Source of the DNA: Coptis chinensis
Taxonomy: Eukaryota; Streptophyta; Magnoliopsida; Ranunculales; Ranunculaceae
Assembly (NCBI GenBank): GCA_015680905.1
Contig: CM027381.1
Location: 16,531,501-16,595,500 of the forward strand
Reading direction: 5' to 3'
Length of the DNA: 64,000 bases
Position numbers and translations under genes: made by a program. The notes below the pieces were generated by a model. The model was given only the letters and a program-made list of their open reading frames with translations. It was not told where the DNA came from and did no database searches. Of the stretch, positions 1 through 18,399 are shown piece after piece. Numbering within the stretch: the stretch's first letter is position 1; each line of letters begins with the position of its first letter.

Positions 1-429
1 AATATAACAATTGAGAGAATACAATCACTTGTTAGTTCTAGCAATGAAGAGCTAGAAAGCCCCAAACTAATCCTAATAATAGTGGAATACAATCCACCCA
101 ATCCCGAAAACACCTTAAAGGTTTTCATTAGAAAAAAGTTGAAAGAAAATTATTCGCTTCTTTTCTTTCTATTTTATTCTTCATTCCTTCACAGTTTACC
201 ATTATAATTTTCTTCCGGCTCTGGTCATGAGTGCTACTATAAGATTTCCTTTGCATCACGATATTGTTGTTGACAATTTCTTGTGAAAGCTCCTAAAGGA
301 ACAAAGTGGTATGACCTTCGATCTTTGGTTTTCATACACAGTATAATAGCCTGCAACAATTATAGTAAGACTTACCATTTAAGATAACTATTTGAAATAA
401 TTATTATTATTAATCATCTCAGATAACTA

Positions 430-8779
<8,350 letters not shown>

Positions 8780-9817
8780 TTCTCACTACTACACTTTGCC
8801 AAACACTTCAACTCTTCTTACCAAAACACAAGCAAATGTGTTGGGCAGAAGAAAAAGAAGTGAATGAATGAATGAAGTAAGACGAAGAAGAAGAAGAGTG
8901 TTGTTGCGTTGAGAAATGAGGAAGGAGATTTTATTTTTTTGTATGGAAGAGAAATATCTTTCTTTTTCTTATCATCCTTCACTAAACCCTGCTGCTGTCA
9001 CGGGTCAACAATACTGGGCCGGACTCTTAACCAATACCCAACTCTTTTTTTGCCATAATGGGCCTCCAAGGTAGATGAGTGTCAAAAGGGCAGGGCCTGG
9101 CCGGGATACTGAGATGGAAATTGTTATTTGTTGTTCTTCAAATCTGCTAGCTGTGTGCCTGTAGTGGATTCTGTTTTATACGATTACCCCTACAAAAGTA
9201 TAGATGTTGCATCAAGACCCTTGTGGAGGAATGTTTGTTTTCGGTTAAACACAGGCTCGATATAGTTCCTGGTACGTATGAAAGTTGGGCAACTTCTTTA
9301 ATTATTATAGCTTACTTCCAAGGCGGAGAAGGGGAGCCTCAAATTTTACACTTTTCAAACATACGGGCTCTCTATGGATCGAACAAGGCAAAAAGGCAGA
9401 AATAGTGGACAAAATATAATTTAGTTGCAACCCAACAGATTATATAACACAGCAGTCTACAGTAATTTCATTGTTCCATTATAGCAAGCAGATGAATAGA
9501 GAAATACAGTTTAATACATGATGATAAGGCAAACCAAAGAGAGCTTCAGAAATTTAGAGTCTTGAGGGGCAGATCACCTATTTTACAAGATGCAGTGGCG
9601 GCATCCACATACACTAAACAGCTCAATTACACACTTTGGTTCCTGAGAAACCAAGGCCAGCCCCTCTCATGAGTCAACTACCATCAGATTTAATCAAAAA
9701 AACAAAGAGGATCACAAGTGAATCGCAAGTTACCGGAGAGATAGACTGGGTACAGCAACGGGTGCTTTCTGAGTGATGGATGCCCAAAGACGAGTTTCAC
9801 TCCCTCAGGTCTCGCTC
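8780..9817. other. Intergenic region: RNJ promoter/5' UTR and CPI1 3' UTR
   Basis: Both flanking genes are on minus, so this stretch carries the RNJ 5' leader and promoter at its left (a purine-rich GAAGAAGAAGAAG tract at about 8884-8896 is probably leader) and the CPI1 3' UTR at its right. I see no further gene; the small open frames here have no recognisable content. Confidence 0.6.
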
Positions 9818-12800
9818 TTATGCTACTGAGGAATTTCGAGAAAACCATGGGAGTCCTGGTTGAAAACATTGTTTTTCGTCTGAAACTGGAATTATTGGCC
9901 CCAGAAAAATCCGCCACAGATCAAGTATTATGGTAACAAGCATTGCAGCCCCCAATGCGTCAATAGCCACTCTGGGCAAATCCCACGGGTCACCAGGTTT
10001 CTCATCAATCCTGCTCATAAAGTAGAGTCATTGAAGAGAATAAGAAAATAAATCATCTAAATAATGTAGAAGCAATCCTAGAATTAGTTGGTTATGAATC
10101 CTACACTAAATGTAGTTTTAGTCAAGGCAGTGACAGCAGCATTACAGGTATTTACGCCATACGTACTGCAAGCACAACAGCCCAGGATGATTCATAGCTC
10201 ATAAACTGGTATGAACTCTCCAAAACGTTTGTTGGTCAGAAGGCCAGACATAACCTGTCTGAAAATGCACATTTGGTGCCACTGGTGATGCATCTGCAAG
10301 TACAGTTGAGCTATCTTCTAAATACAATATCAAGGTCTTCTTATCATTTTCCATATGAACTGCGTGCTTCCTCTAACTGACAAATCAAATCCTTTATCTT
10401 CCTGATGGTTACTTAATAACACAATTACAACCTTGCAAATGAATAATCTTACCTCAGAAACATTGGGAAGCTCACGATAAAATAGATTGCATAAAACAAG
10501 GATCCCACTTTGTACATCGATGCCCGATCTACGAATTCATAGTAAGGGAACTGCATATGTTCAAATCAGATCCATTAGATTTCATTGTAGTGGAACTGCA
10601 TCCCCAAATCAAACAAATTAGAGTTATCCTAATAGAGTCTGTGGCGACTTGGCATGATTGAACATAGAGTAGAATTTGAACATCCCAATCACCAAACCTA
10701 TGTATCAGCAAGCAATCAATGGAAGTGTTAAGAACAAAATGGCCTTAACTAAAAGAAATAAGGTTATAATTTCCAGAATCAGTCTGTGACATTAAGGCAG
10801 AAATGTTTTCTCCATTGACTGATAAAATAACAACAATATACAATTAAACACAGAAAATGATGTGCTAGAGTATAGCTCATCATAAAATGAACAAAATATG
10901 TCCAAAATATAATGTAAATACAATTACGGAGATCACGGTTAGAAGAGTGATTCAAGAAATGAGGTGGTATACTGAAGACACTGGCTGCCTCACATGATTT
11001 CTCTCTTTAGATGGCTAATGGGATTACCCAAAATTCCTCTTTAACTCTGGAAGTATTATTCATAAGTTTGACTGAACTTAATAAAGGCCCACTAGACAAT
11101 GAAAATAAAACTTGCATCAATGCCGGGTGCATGCCAGCATTGGCAAGTATTTCCTAGCCACGCCTAAGAAAAAACTCCAAATGCTGGAGGTGAAATCTTG
11201 AAGGACGAAATCGATGCATCACACATTGGAGACTGAAAACCTAAAGAGTAATAGAAAGGGAAAAACTGAAACGTAGTTATCTCCGTTTTGGTAGGTTATC
11301 AAAGAGAAGGTATGAACTCAATCATGAATGCCCCCTTCAAAACAGAAAAAGTCAAAAAGGAAGACAAAAACAAGAGGCTTCCAAATAAAATGGTGCTTTC
11401 ATTTAGTAGGTGGCAATTAGGGAGATTGAAATTAATCAGAAGACATTAACCCCAGGAATTAATGGAAGATACATTCATTCCAAATGAGCAAGGGAAAATA
11501 TATGTCTGTCTTCATGTTATCAAAAGATGGTGTGAGATCCAAGCCTATCCAGTAACGAAGAAATTTCTATCTAAGGGGTAGAAATGTATATTTCTGCAAA
11601 ATAAAAATACATGATTGGGTAGACTGAAGGTACCGTTACCATATCATCAAAGGAATTAAGTATATAATTCAGTTTGGATTTAGAACATGTTTGCTATAAG
11701 GTCTCAAGGTTCACTTGGTAGTTCTTTTTATTTTTAGCTTCATCTTATTTCTTTAAGGCCAGAAACTTGCTTGCAGAACCTTCTTTACTCCAACCTTCAT
11801 GCAAACATAACTAAGTGACTGCAAAAAGCTCATAGCATTGAATTCTACAAAAGGCCTAGTAATCTCTTCATTCATCCACGATCAATAATGTTCTCAACAT
11901 TCTTTTTTTTTTTTTTTTGTTTTTCTCAAAATCCCACTGTACACTAAATTCATTGGGAGCTTTAAGATATCTCTCGCTTTATTTCTGATTTGTAATTCAA
12001 TAACGCCAGTGCTAAAAAATAAAATCAAAACAATACACTGGATAATAATGGTACCACATACATTGGATATAGCTATCGTCTCCAGATACGCTATGAAATA
12101 AGAAAGAGCCAAAATCCATGCAGCCTCTGTAACCCACTGTATTGACTCCGTAAGTCGGTAATAGCATAACGCAGTTTCTAAGTGTTATATTTGACGTGAC
12201 ATGGTAAAATTGGAAGCAAACATGAGTTAGAAGGAAAGTTGTGTGCGGTACCTGCAAAAAAAGTAACATCAGAAGAAACAATTTAACGCGAGAAGTGAAC
12301 TACCAAAATGCAACTTACAATCATTGCACTTTGAATCTTGACAAGCACAAGAAATACACAACCCTTGTCACTTATAGTTAAACATGAGATAATCAACACT
12401 AATGGCATTCGATTTGTTTTCTGTTTTCTTATTTTGTTTTTCTTTCTTCTACCTGTTTTGGAAAAATAGGACATCATTTGTAAATCTGTAAATGCACAAT
12501 GAATAAAATGCAAGGACAACCATTTCTTATCACTCACTACATGTGAATTTTTAAATTTTTACATGTAAAAATGACATGTGAATCCACTACCACTACATGT
12601 ACACCGAGATATACATTTAAAATTTCATGCACTATTCACTTCTTTCTAATCTTTAATATACATGACAAGTCCTAGGACTAGTTATACTCATTGAATACAA
12701 TTACTCAATTCAACCGAATGAACCCATCAATGGTATCCAGAATGAGAATCTTCTAACTTGATCTCTGTCACTTCTTTCTAATCTTTACTATACATGAAAA

Positions 12801-14411
12801 GTCCTAGGACTAGTTATACTCATTGAATACAATAACTCAATTCAACCGAATGAACCGATCAATGGTATCCAGAATGAGAATCTTCTAACTTGATCTCTGT
12901 ATCCGTGACAACTGAAACTGGAACAGGAAGAGGAACTTCCATATTTATTTTTTAACATAAGAAATGCCTAAAAGGAAAAAAACTAATCAAGATGTAGCGG
13001 TAAGTTAAAAAGGATCTTTATGAGTTTGATTAAGTGAATTGTCACACAGATATAACCTTCATCCACTTGCATCAAACAAAGATAAATTCTATGAAATCAT
13101 TTTACATATTAGACTATAATATAAGAAAACTTCATAGAGAAAAAGGACCACGGTTCAAAAGTAAAGATAAATTGTAATCAATGTGAATAATGTTGGGTTC
13201 CAAGACATCCATAGTACTTACATCATTCATCTTCCATGAGGGAAAGGTATATGAAGCTCCCAAAACAGTGAAGAAGTAATGAGTCCAAAAATAGTTCCCA
13301 ACATAACTGAATATGATTATCCAGAGATTGGCCTGCCGCAACAACAAAGTATTTAAGCCAGCTAAATGCAAACACAGTATAACGCAAGTACACCATTCAC
13401 AGAGTGAAAACATATGAACAGATATGACGAACAACAAAGTACTTCCAATCCTGAGTATAAGATACTAAACATCTCCAATATTTAATTCAAGGACAGTCAT
13501 GTACCACAAATTATTTCCTAAATCAAAGATGCAGCATTAATCCAGTACCTAAGTTCTAACAGGAGTCTTATTATGAATGCAACTAATAAATCATCGTTTT
13601 ACAAGGCACTGGATTCCACCACTTGGTAGGTGCAATAACCACTCAGCTTTGTCCTTATTTTCTGTTTTTCCATATAATAAGAATTTAACCTTTGCTGGCA
13701 AAACAAAACATTTGCTGGTATCTGATATAAGTTTGATGACAAAAACCTTTAAACTTCTTGAAGAAAGGGATCCTTTATTACCTTTTATTAACTATTCTAG
13801 TTAAACTTTTGGGGAAATGTTGATCAACTTATCATCCTTTAATAACTATTATAGTTAGCTTTGGCAATTGTTAGCACCCGTGTCTTCTCCCATTGAATAA
13901 TTTGTTAACATTAGTTTCCTTGAAAAATAAATGAAGTAAAAAATGCACCATGTGTGGACTCTAATATATGAGAGAAGTCAAAAAAAAAAAAACTTACCTT
14001 CACCCAATAGCGATCCTTCCAGCAGAGACCACTATCAGCCTTTCCCACAACAAGAAGTGGTATAAGAAAAGAGGGGACAGCTGAAACCAATCCCAAAAGC
14101 AAGTACTCTAGCTCAGTAAAGCTCTGTCAAGGGCCCAAATCACATTTTAGTATCATCAATATTTTAATGAACATTATTAAAATTATTAAAAGAAATTATA
14201 CCTCGTACAATCGAAAAGGAACAACGATTCCAAGACTAAGGGTGAGCCAAAAAGGTGTATAACAAAGGAAAAAAAGCTCCCCCCATCTCTTACTTGGATT
14301 AGTTGAAAACCACGGAGCAGATGAAGATATTCTTGTTGCTGCGCATCACCCAAACAAATGAAGTTACATGTAAATAAATAAATAAAGTGGAGTTTAATGC
14401 TTACCAGTCAT
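9818..14411 (-). CDS. CPI1: Cycloeucalenol cycloisomerase, seven exons, two apparent 1-nt deletions in exon 5
   Basis: Exons: 14411-14405, 14338-14202, 14123-13998, 13332-13222, 12251-12062, 10550-10453, 10010-9818. They join with consistent phases to about 287 residues, near the usual 280 or so. The product opens the cyclopropane ring of cycloeucalenol to give obtusifoliol in plant sterol synthesis; it is a multi-pass ER membrane protein. Family blocks in order: NPSKRWGELFFL, LVSAVPSFLIPLLVVGKAD, CWKDRYWVK, NLWIIIFSYVGNYFWTHYF, SYTFPSWKMND, VPHTTFLLTHVC, ILALSYFIAYLETIAISN, FPYYEFVDRASMYKVGS, RIDEKPGDPWDLPRVAIDA, LGAAMLVTIILDLWR. Exon 1 codes only for M-T-G/A (7 nt). In exon 5 the frame shifts by one base at about 12175 (an AAA run) and again at about 12150 (CGG where the family has CCGG). 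The exon is 190 nt where 192 would keep frame. Either assembly errors or a recent pseudogene; all other exons are clean. Confidence 0.93.
12637..12900. repeat. 132-bp tandem duplication in the CPI1 intron between exons 4 and 5
   Basis: Copy 1 (12637-12768) and copy 2 (12769-12900) both start CACTTCTTTCTAATCTTTA and end TTGATCTCTGT, with about four substitutions. A recent head-to-tail duplication, non-coding. Confidence 0.93.
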
Positions 14412-14638
14412 TTGATGATTATAAGTTTGCAGCTCAAGTAGAGAGAGAGAGTAGTTGTGCTTGTACTAAGTTAGACGCAGTCGCTGTTTGTCGTCTTGAC
14501 ACAGTGACAAATAAATAATTAAATAATATTAACTACTGTGCGGACGGTCGTGTCCCCACTTAACGTTTTAAATTGCACTTGTCCTTAGCCCAAGGGTATC
14601 CGATTACCTTTAGCCAAATAGTAGTACAGTAATTATAT
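14412..14638 (-). promoter_or_regulatory. CPI1 upstream region
   Basis: Directly upstream of the inferred CPI1 ATG. The short GA/CT-rich stretch at about 14440-14455 may lie in the 5' leader. No confident TATA box. The region is cut short by the TIR element that begins at 14639, so distal promoter sequence may belong to the transposon. Confidence 0.4.
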
Positions 14639-16557
14639 GGGGACGACTACCCCCACATGGGCCAGTGCACAAAAACTTGCGAAGTCAATTCTTACTAGCA
14701 AGAAACAATGATGTGGCGAGAAACCAAAAATAAAGTAAACCAAATTATCACACAAAACTAGGAGTAATTTTGGATCGGATCAAGCTTTTCAGAAAAATTT
14801 CAAATTTTTTTTGGGATTGCAATATCTTTTCCAAATCCAATCCAATCCAATTATTTTTCGGATAATAATTTTTCTTCCGAATTCAGAAAGTTTGGAAAAT
14901 CGGAAAATTTTCAGAAATTTCATAATCTACAAAATACGGAACTAAATCGAAAATTTGAATTATATAATCGGGTTCTCTTAAGAATAACCATTTTTTATCC
15001 AATTAATATATTAATTTAGCAATTATTTTGAAATATATTAATTCAGTAAACAAGTTAGACCTTTTAACACGTTCATTCAGCAAGTATTTTCTTCATGTTA
15101 ATGCATTAATTCAGTAAATAGGAAGATGGGAGAAATTGATATATGTATTAGAATGACAATATTGATTTTTTGAAATTATGAGAGAGACAATGTTCTACTT
15201 CTTTAGGATTTTTATTTGGTTTGTAAATTATATACAATTTTTATTTAGTAACTGTTATGAAATCCATGGGCCTATATGGATGCCCACTATTGAGCCCATA
15301 TGGGACACCTTCTTATATATATTTATATTGGTAATCCTTTGTCTTGGTGTTTATCCTGGTAATCCTTTATCCTGGTGTAATCCTTTATCTTGGTGTTTAT
15401 CTTGGTAATATTTTATTTTGGAAATGGGGTTACCTAGTTGTATATAAATGTAACCTCCTCATATTCAGACTTACCTCAATGAATAAGAATTCTCTCTATC
15501 TTATTCTCTCAATGATTCAATACATGTTAAGTTAGTGTGGTGTTCTCTCTAAGTCGGTTTAATTATAATAGTAACTATATGAAATAGAGTTAAAAATTCA
15601 TAGATTAATTGGAAATCGGATCGGATTGGATTTTGAAAACACATCCATTTCCGATCCAATTATTTTTCTAAAAAATTGGATATCGGAACACAAATATCAT
15701 GGCCAAATTCGGAAAAGTATCGGATCGGAATTCGGAAAAATTGGGTTTTCGGAAAAAAGAGACACCCCTACACAAAACACAAAAATAAACAAAAATCTCA
15801 CCTTGTTCGTCCCTCTTTTTCTTTTTAGTGGCCAACTCCATTAACTTTTTCTCAATGTTCGAAGCTCCTCAACATAAACTCCAAATATATTCTCAAAAAT
15901 TTCTTAATTAAATTAATATGAAGTAACCAATCATAAACATCATCTAAATATTTTGGAAAGTGGATAATATTTCCAATAGTTCTTTTGGAGAAGGATTATT
16001 TGATTTCAATGTAGATTTAATTTTTCTTTTAAATAATTTTTTAATGGTATGGAATTCATTGTAATTGAAAATAAAATTGAATAGCTTCATTTGATGGAAT
16101 ACCTCTTTGATGTACTTGAAAGCTTTGAAATTGAAATGGATAATGAACGTTATGTTAAAACACGTAAAAGTTTCTGCCCATTTTTATTGTTTATTGTTTT
16201 GAATCTAAATTATTCCATGTGCTAAGAATTTGATAATATAAAAGTAAAAAACGAATTATGAATTATGGCTATGCAAAAGATTAATGAAAAAGTCTAAAAT
16301 CCTAATCCCAAATCCCCTCATAACCAAAGTTAAGTTTATAGAATTAATAGAGTCAATTAAAGACCATAAGGTGAATGACAGAAGAAGAAGGTTGGGTTGG
16401 GAACTTGGATTCTCGTGGGTTTCTCTTTTCCTAGTTTTTGTGCGATATTTTGCCTTTAACTTTAGTTTTTGTTTTTGTCCACATTATTTATTATGGCCAA
16501 TAAAAATTGACTTCGCAAGTTTTTTTGTGTGTTGGGCCATGTGTTGTAGTCGTCCCC
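14639..16557. mobile_element. Mutator-like TIR element (about 1.9 kb), non-autonomous
   Basis: The left end GGGGACGACTACC is mirrored at the right by GTAGTCGTCCCC. The inverted similarity continues for about 55 bp (CATGGGCC, ACTTGCGAAGTCAAT on both arms). Flanks TAATTATAT and AAATTATAT match at 8 of 9 bases, the duplication length of Mutator elements. No transposase. The interior contains a solo LTR (15253-15570) and a block rich in GGATCGGA/TCCGATCC words at 14770-14960 and 15600-15770, possibly another nested insertion. Confidence 0.65.
15253..15570. mobile_element. Solo LTR (318 bp)
   Basis: Begins TGTTATGAAATCC and ends TTATAATA, with GTAAC on both sides (15248-15252 and 15571-15575), a 5-bp target duplication as expected for an LTR retrotransposon. 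The ends are imperfect inverted repeats (TGTTAT/ATAATA); the final CA has probably mutated to TA. A TATATAAA box at about 15440 and the following CTC/TCTC-rich leader resemble a retroelement promoter. A short internal GGTAATCCTTTAT repeat is present. Confidence 0.6.
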
Positions 16558-17344
16558 AAATTATATTCGGTATAAATCGGGCCGGCTGTCTGTCAGGATA
16601 GTTATTGCCTTTTTTTCCCTTTAAGAAACTCAAAAAAAAACTGCAGGCGCACTAGGAGTGGTGTGCGGAAATATTGCTTGATTTGGGCTACACGCCATTG
16701 GGAGAGGTAGCCAGGAATTCAACAACTTTCAACACACCTTTGGCAGGCCCCTTTTATAGCATTCCACCTCTTTTGTATGAACTAAATGTAATAGTAGAGG
16801 AAGATGCTGAGAGAATGATGTATCAAAGAGGTTGAGTTGAGTATTAATACTGGTTGGGGTCTGCCTAACCCATAACTGTTTAAAAAAACAAAACAAAAAA
16901 AAAAAAAAAATAGAAAAAAAAAAAAAAAAAAACATTGTGTTTAACTTGCACCATCTCGCTATCCATGTGCTATTGTGCTATAGTGGGATAATGCGCCAAA
17001 CCATTGGATTTAACCTTACCCTTGTATACTACATGGATTTTGTTTGGGCAATGATTCACCTAAATATGCTAATGAAGTCGTAAGGGGTGTTGACTGTCGT
17101 AGAGGAGAGACTGAACCAAGTGGCTACCTACGTATCCAGAGTGTTTTCCATAATCAAGTCTCTATGTGCATAGTTATCTATTTAAAAGGAATAGGATATT
17201 TATAGGATAATAATGAGAAATATCATTTCCTTAATTACTAGAAAATCTTACGTAATTATGTAAAGTCTTAATATGAAAGCATATCTTGACAAATATGTTT
17301 TCTAAATTTGAACCTGCTATGTCTAGCTTATAGTGTCGTACTTG

Positions 17345-17660
17345 TGGGCAGCCCTAGCATGCCATGATATGGGCATCACATGCATGCTATAATTATGGGC
17401 GGTGTTGGAATGCTATAATATTGGGCGGCGCAGGCATGTCATAATTATGGGCGGCGCTGGCATGCCATAATTTTGGGTAGCGCAGACATACCATGATATT
17501 GGGCAGCGCATGCATGCCATAATTATGGGCGGTGCTGGCATGCCATAATTTTGGGTAGTGCAGACATACCATGATATTGGGCAGCGCATGCATGCCATAA
17601 TTATGGGCGGTGCTGGCATGCTATAATTCTAGGCAGCGCAGTCATACTATAATAATGGGT
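17345..17660. repeat. 26-bp minisatellite in the left LTR
   Basis: About 12 head-to-tail 26-bp units of the form CATGCCATAATTATGGGCGG plus 6 variable bases. Three unit variants (ending CGCTGG, CGCAGA, CGCATG) repeat as a 78-bp higher-order block (for example 17459 and 17537). Units abut directly with no unique spacers. Confidence 0.9.
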
Positions 17661-17904
17661 AGCGTACATAGTAGTGGGTGACATTATAATGGTGCGTACT
17701 CGACAAATTATATTTGTAGGGGTACGAATATAGTGGTACATACATAAGCCCTCTCTTTCTTGTGTATGAAATTTATTCCTTGCGGCAAAGAATAAAAAAT
17801 TATTGCATATATAAATAGGAGCTCAAGCCATGAAATTAAATGAAGAAAAATTTATGGCAGACATGTAAATTTTGTTTTGAGGTGATGAAAAACACCATTA
17901 TTTT

Positions 17905-18387
17905 GCGTGGAGTAAGGTGTTGTAGATGCAAATTCCTCGACTTTTGATGTGTGGAGTAAGGTGTCGCAAACACATACTTCACGTCTTTTGATGCATGGAG
18001 AAAGGTGTTAGAAACGCAAACCCCACGGCTTTTGATGTGTGGAGTAAGGTGTCACAAACGTAAACCCCACGACTTTTAATCCGTGGAGTAAGGTGTCACA
18101 AACGCAAATCCTACAGCTTTTTATGCATGGAGTAAGGTGTCACAAATGCAAACTCCACGACTTTTGATGCGTGGAGTAAGGTGTCGCAAACGCATACTCA
18201 ACATCTTTTGATACATGGAGAAATATGTCGCAAATGCAAACCCACGACTTTTGATGCGTGGAGTAAAGTGTTGCAAACGCAAACTCCACGACTTTTGATG
18301 CATGTAGTAAGGTGTCACAAATGCAAACTCTATGACTTTGGATGCGTGGAGTAAGGTGTTGCAAACATAAACTCTATGACTTTTTTG
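17905..18387. repeat. 44-bp minisatellite, eleven copies
   Basis: Eleven consecutive units of 43-44 bp with consensus GTGGAGTAAGGTGTCGCAAA, then CGCAAACTCCACGACTTTT, then GAT. Copies differ by 10-25%. It lies just inside the left LTR, where a 5' untranslated or gag region would be. Read on minus it gives repeated peptide-like open frames, which I take as a by-product of a period of 44 (not a multiple of 3) with few stops. Confidence 0.92.
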
Positions 18388-18399
18388 ACATAGGTTAGA

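Noticed and set aside
17393-17619. Minus-strand open frames with a repeated MPAPPIIMACMRCP-like peptide
   Set aside because: They are translations of the 26-bp minisatellite in the LTR; period 26 is not a multiple of 3 and no splice or start context supports a protein.
17345-17660. CRISPR-like regular repeats
   Set aside because: Units abut directly without unique spacers, and this is a plant nuclear genome.
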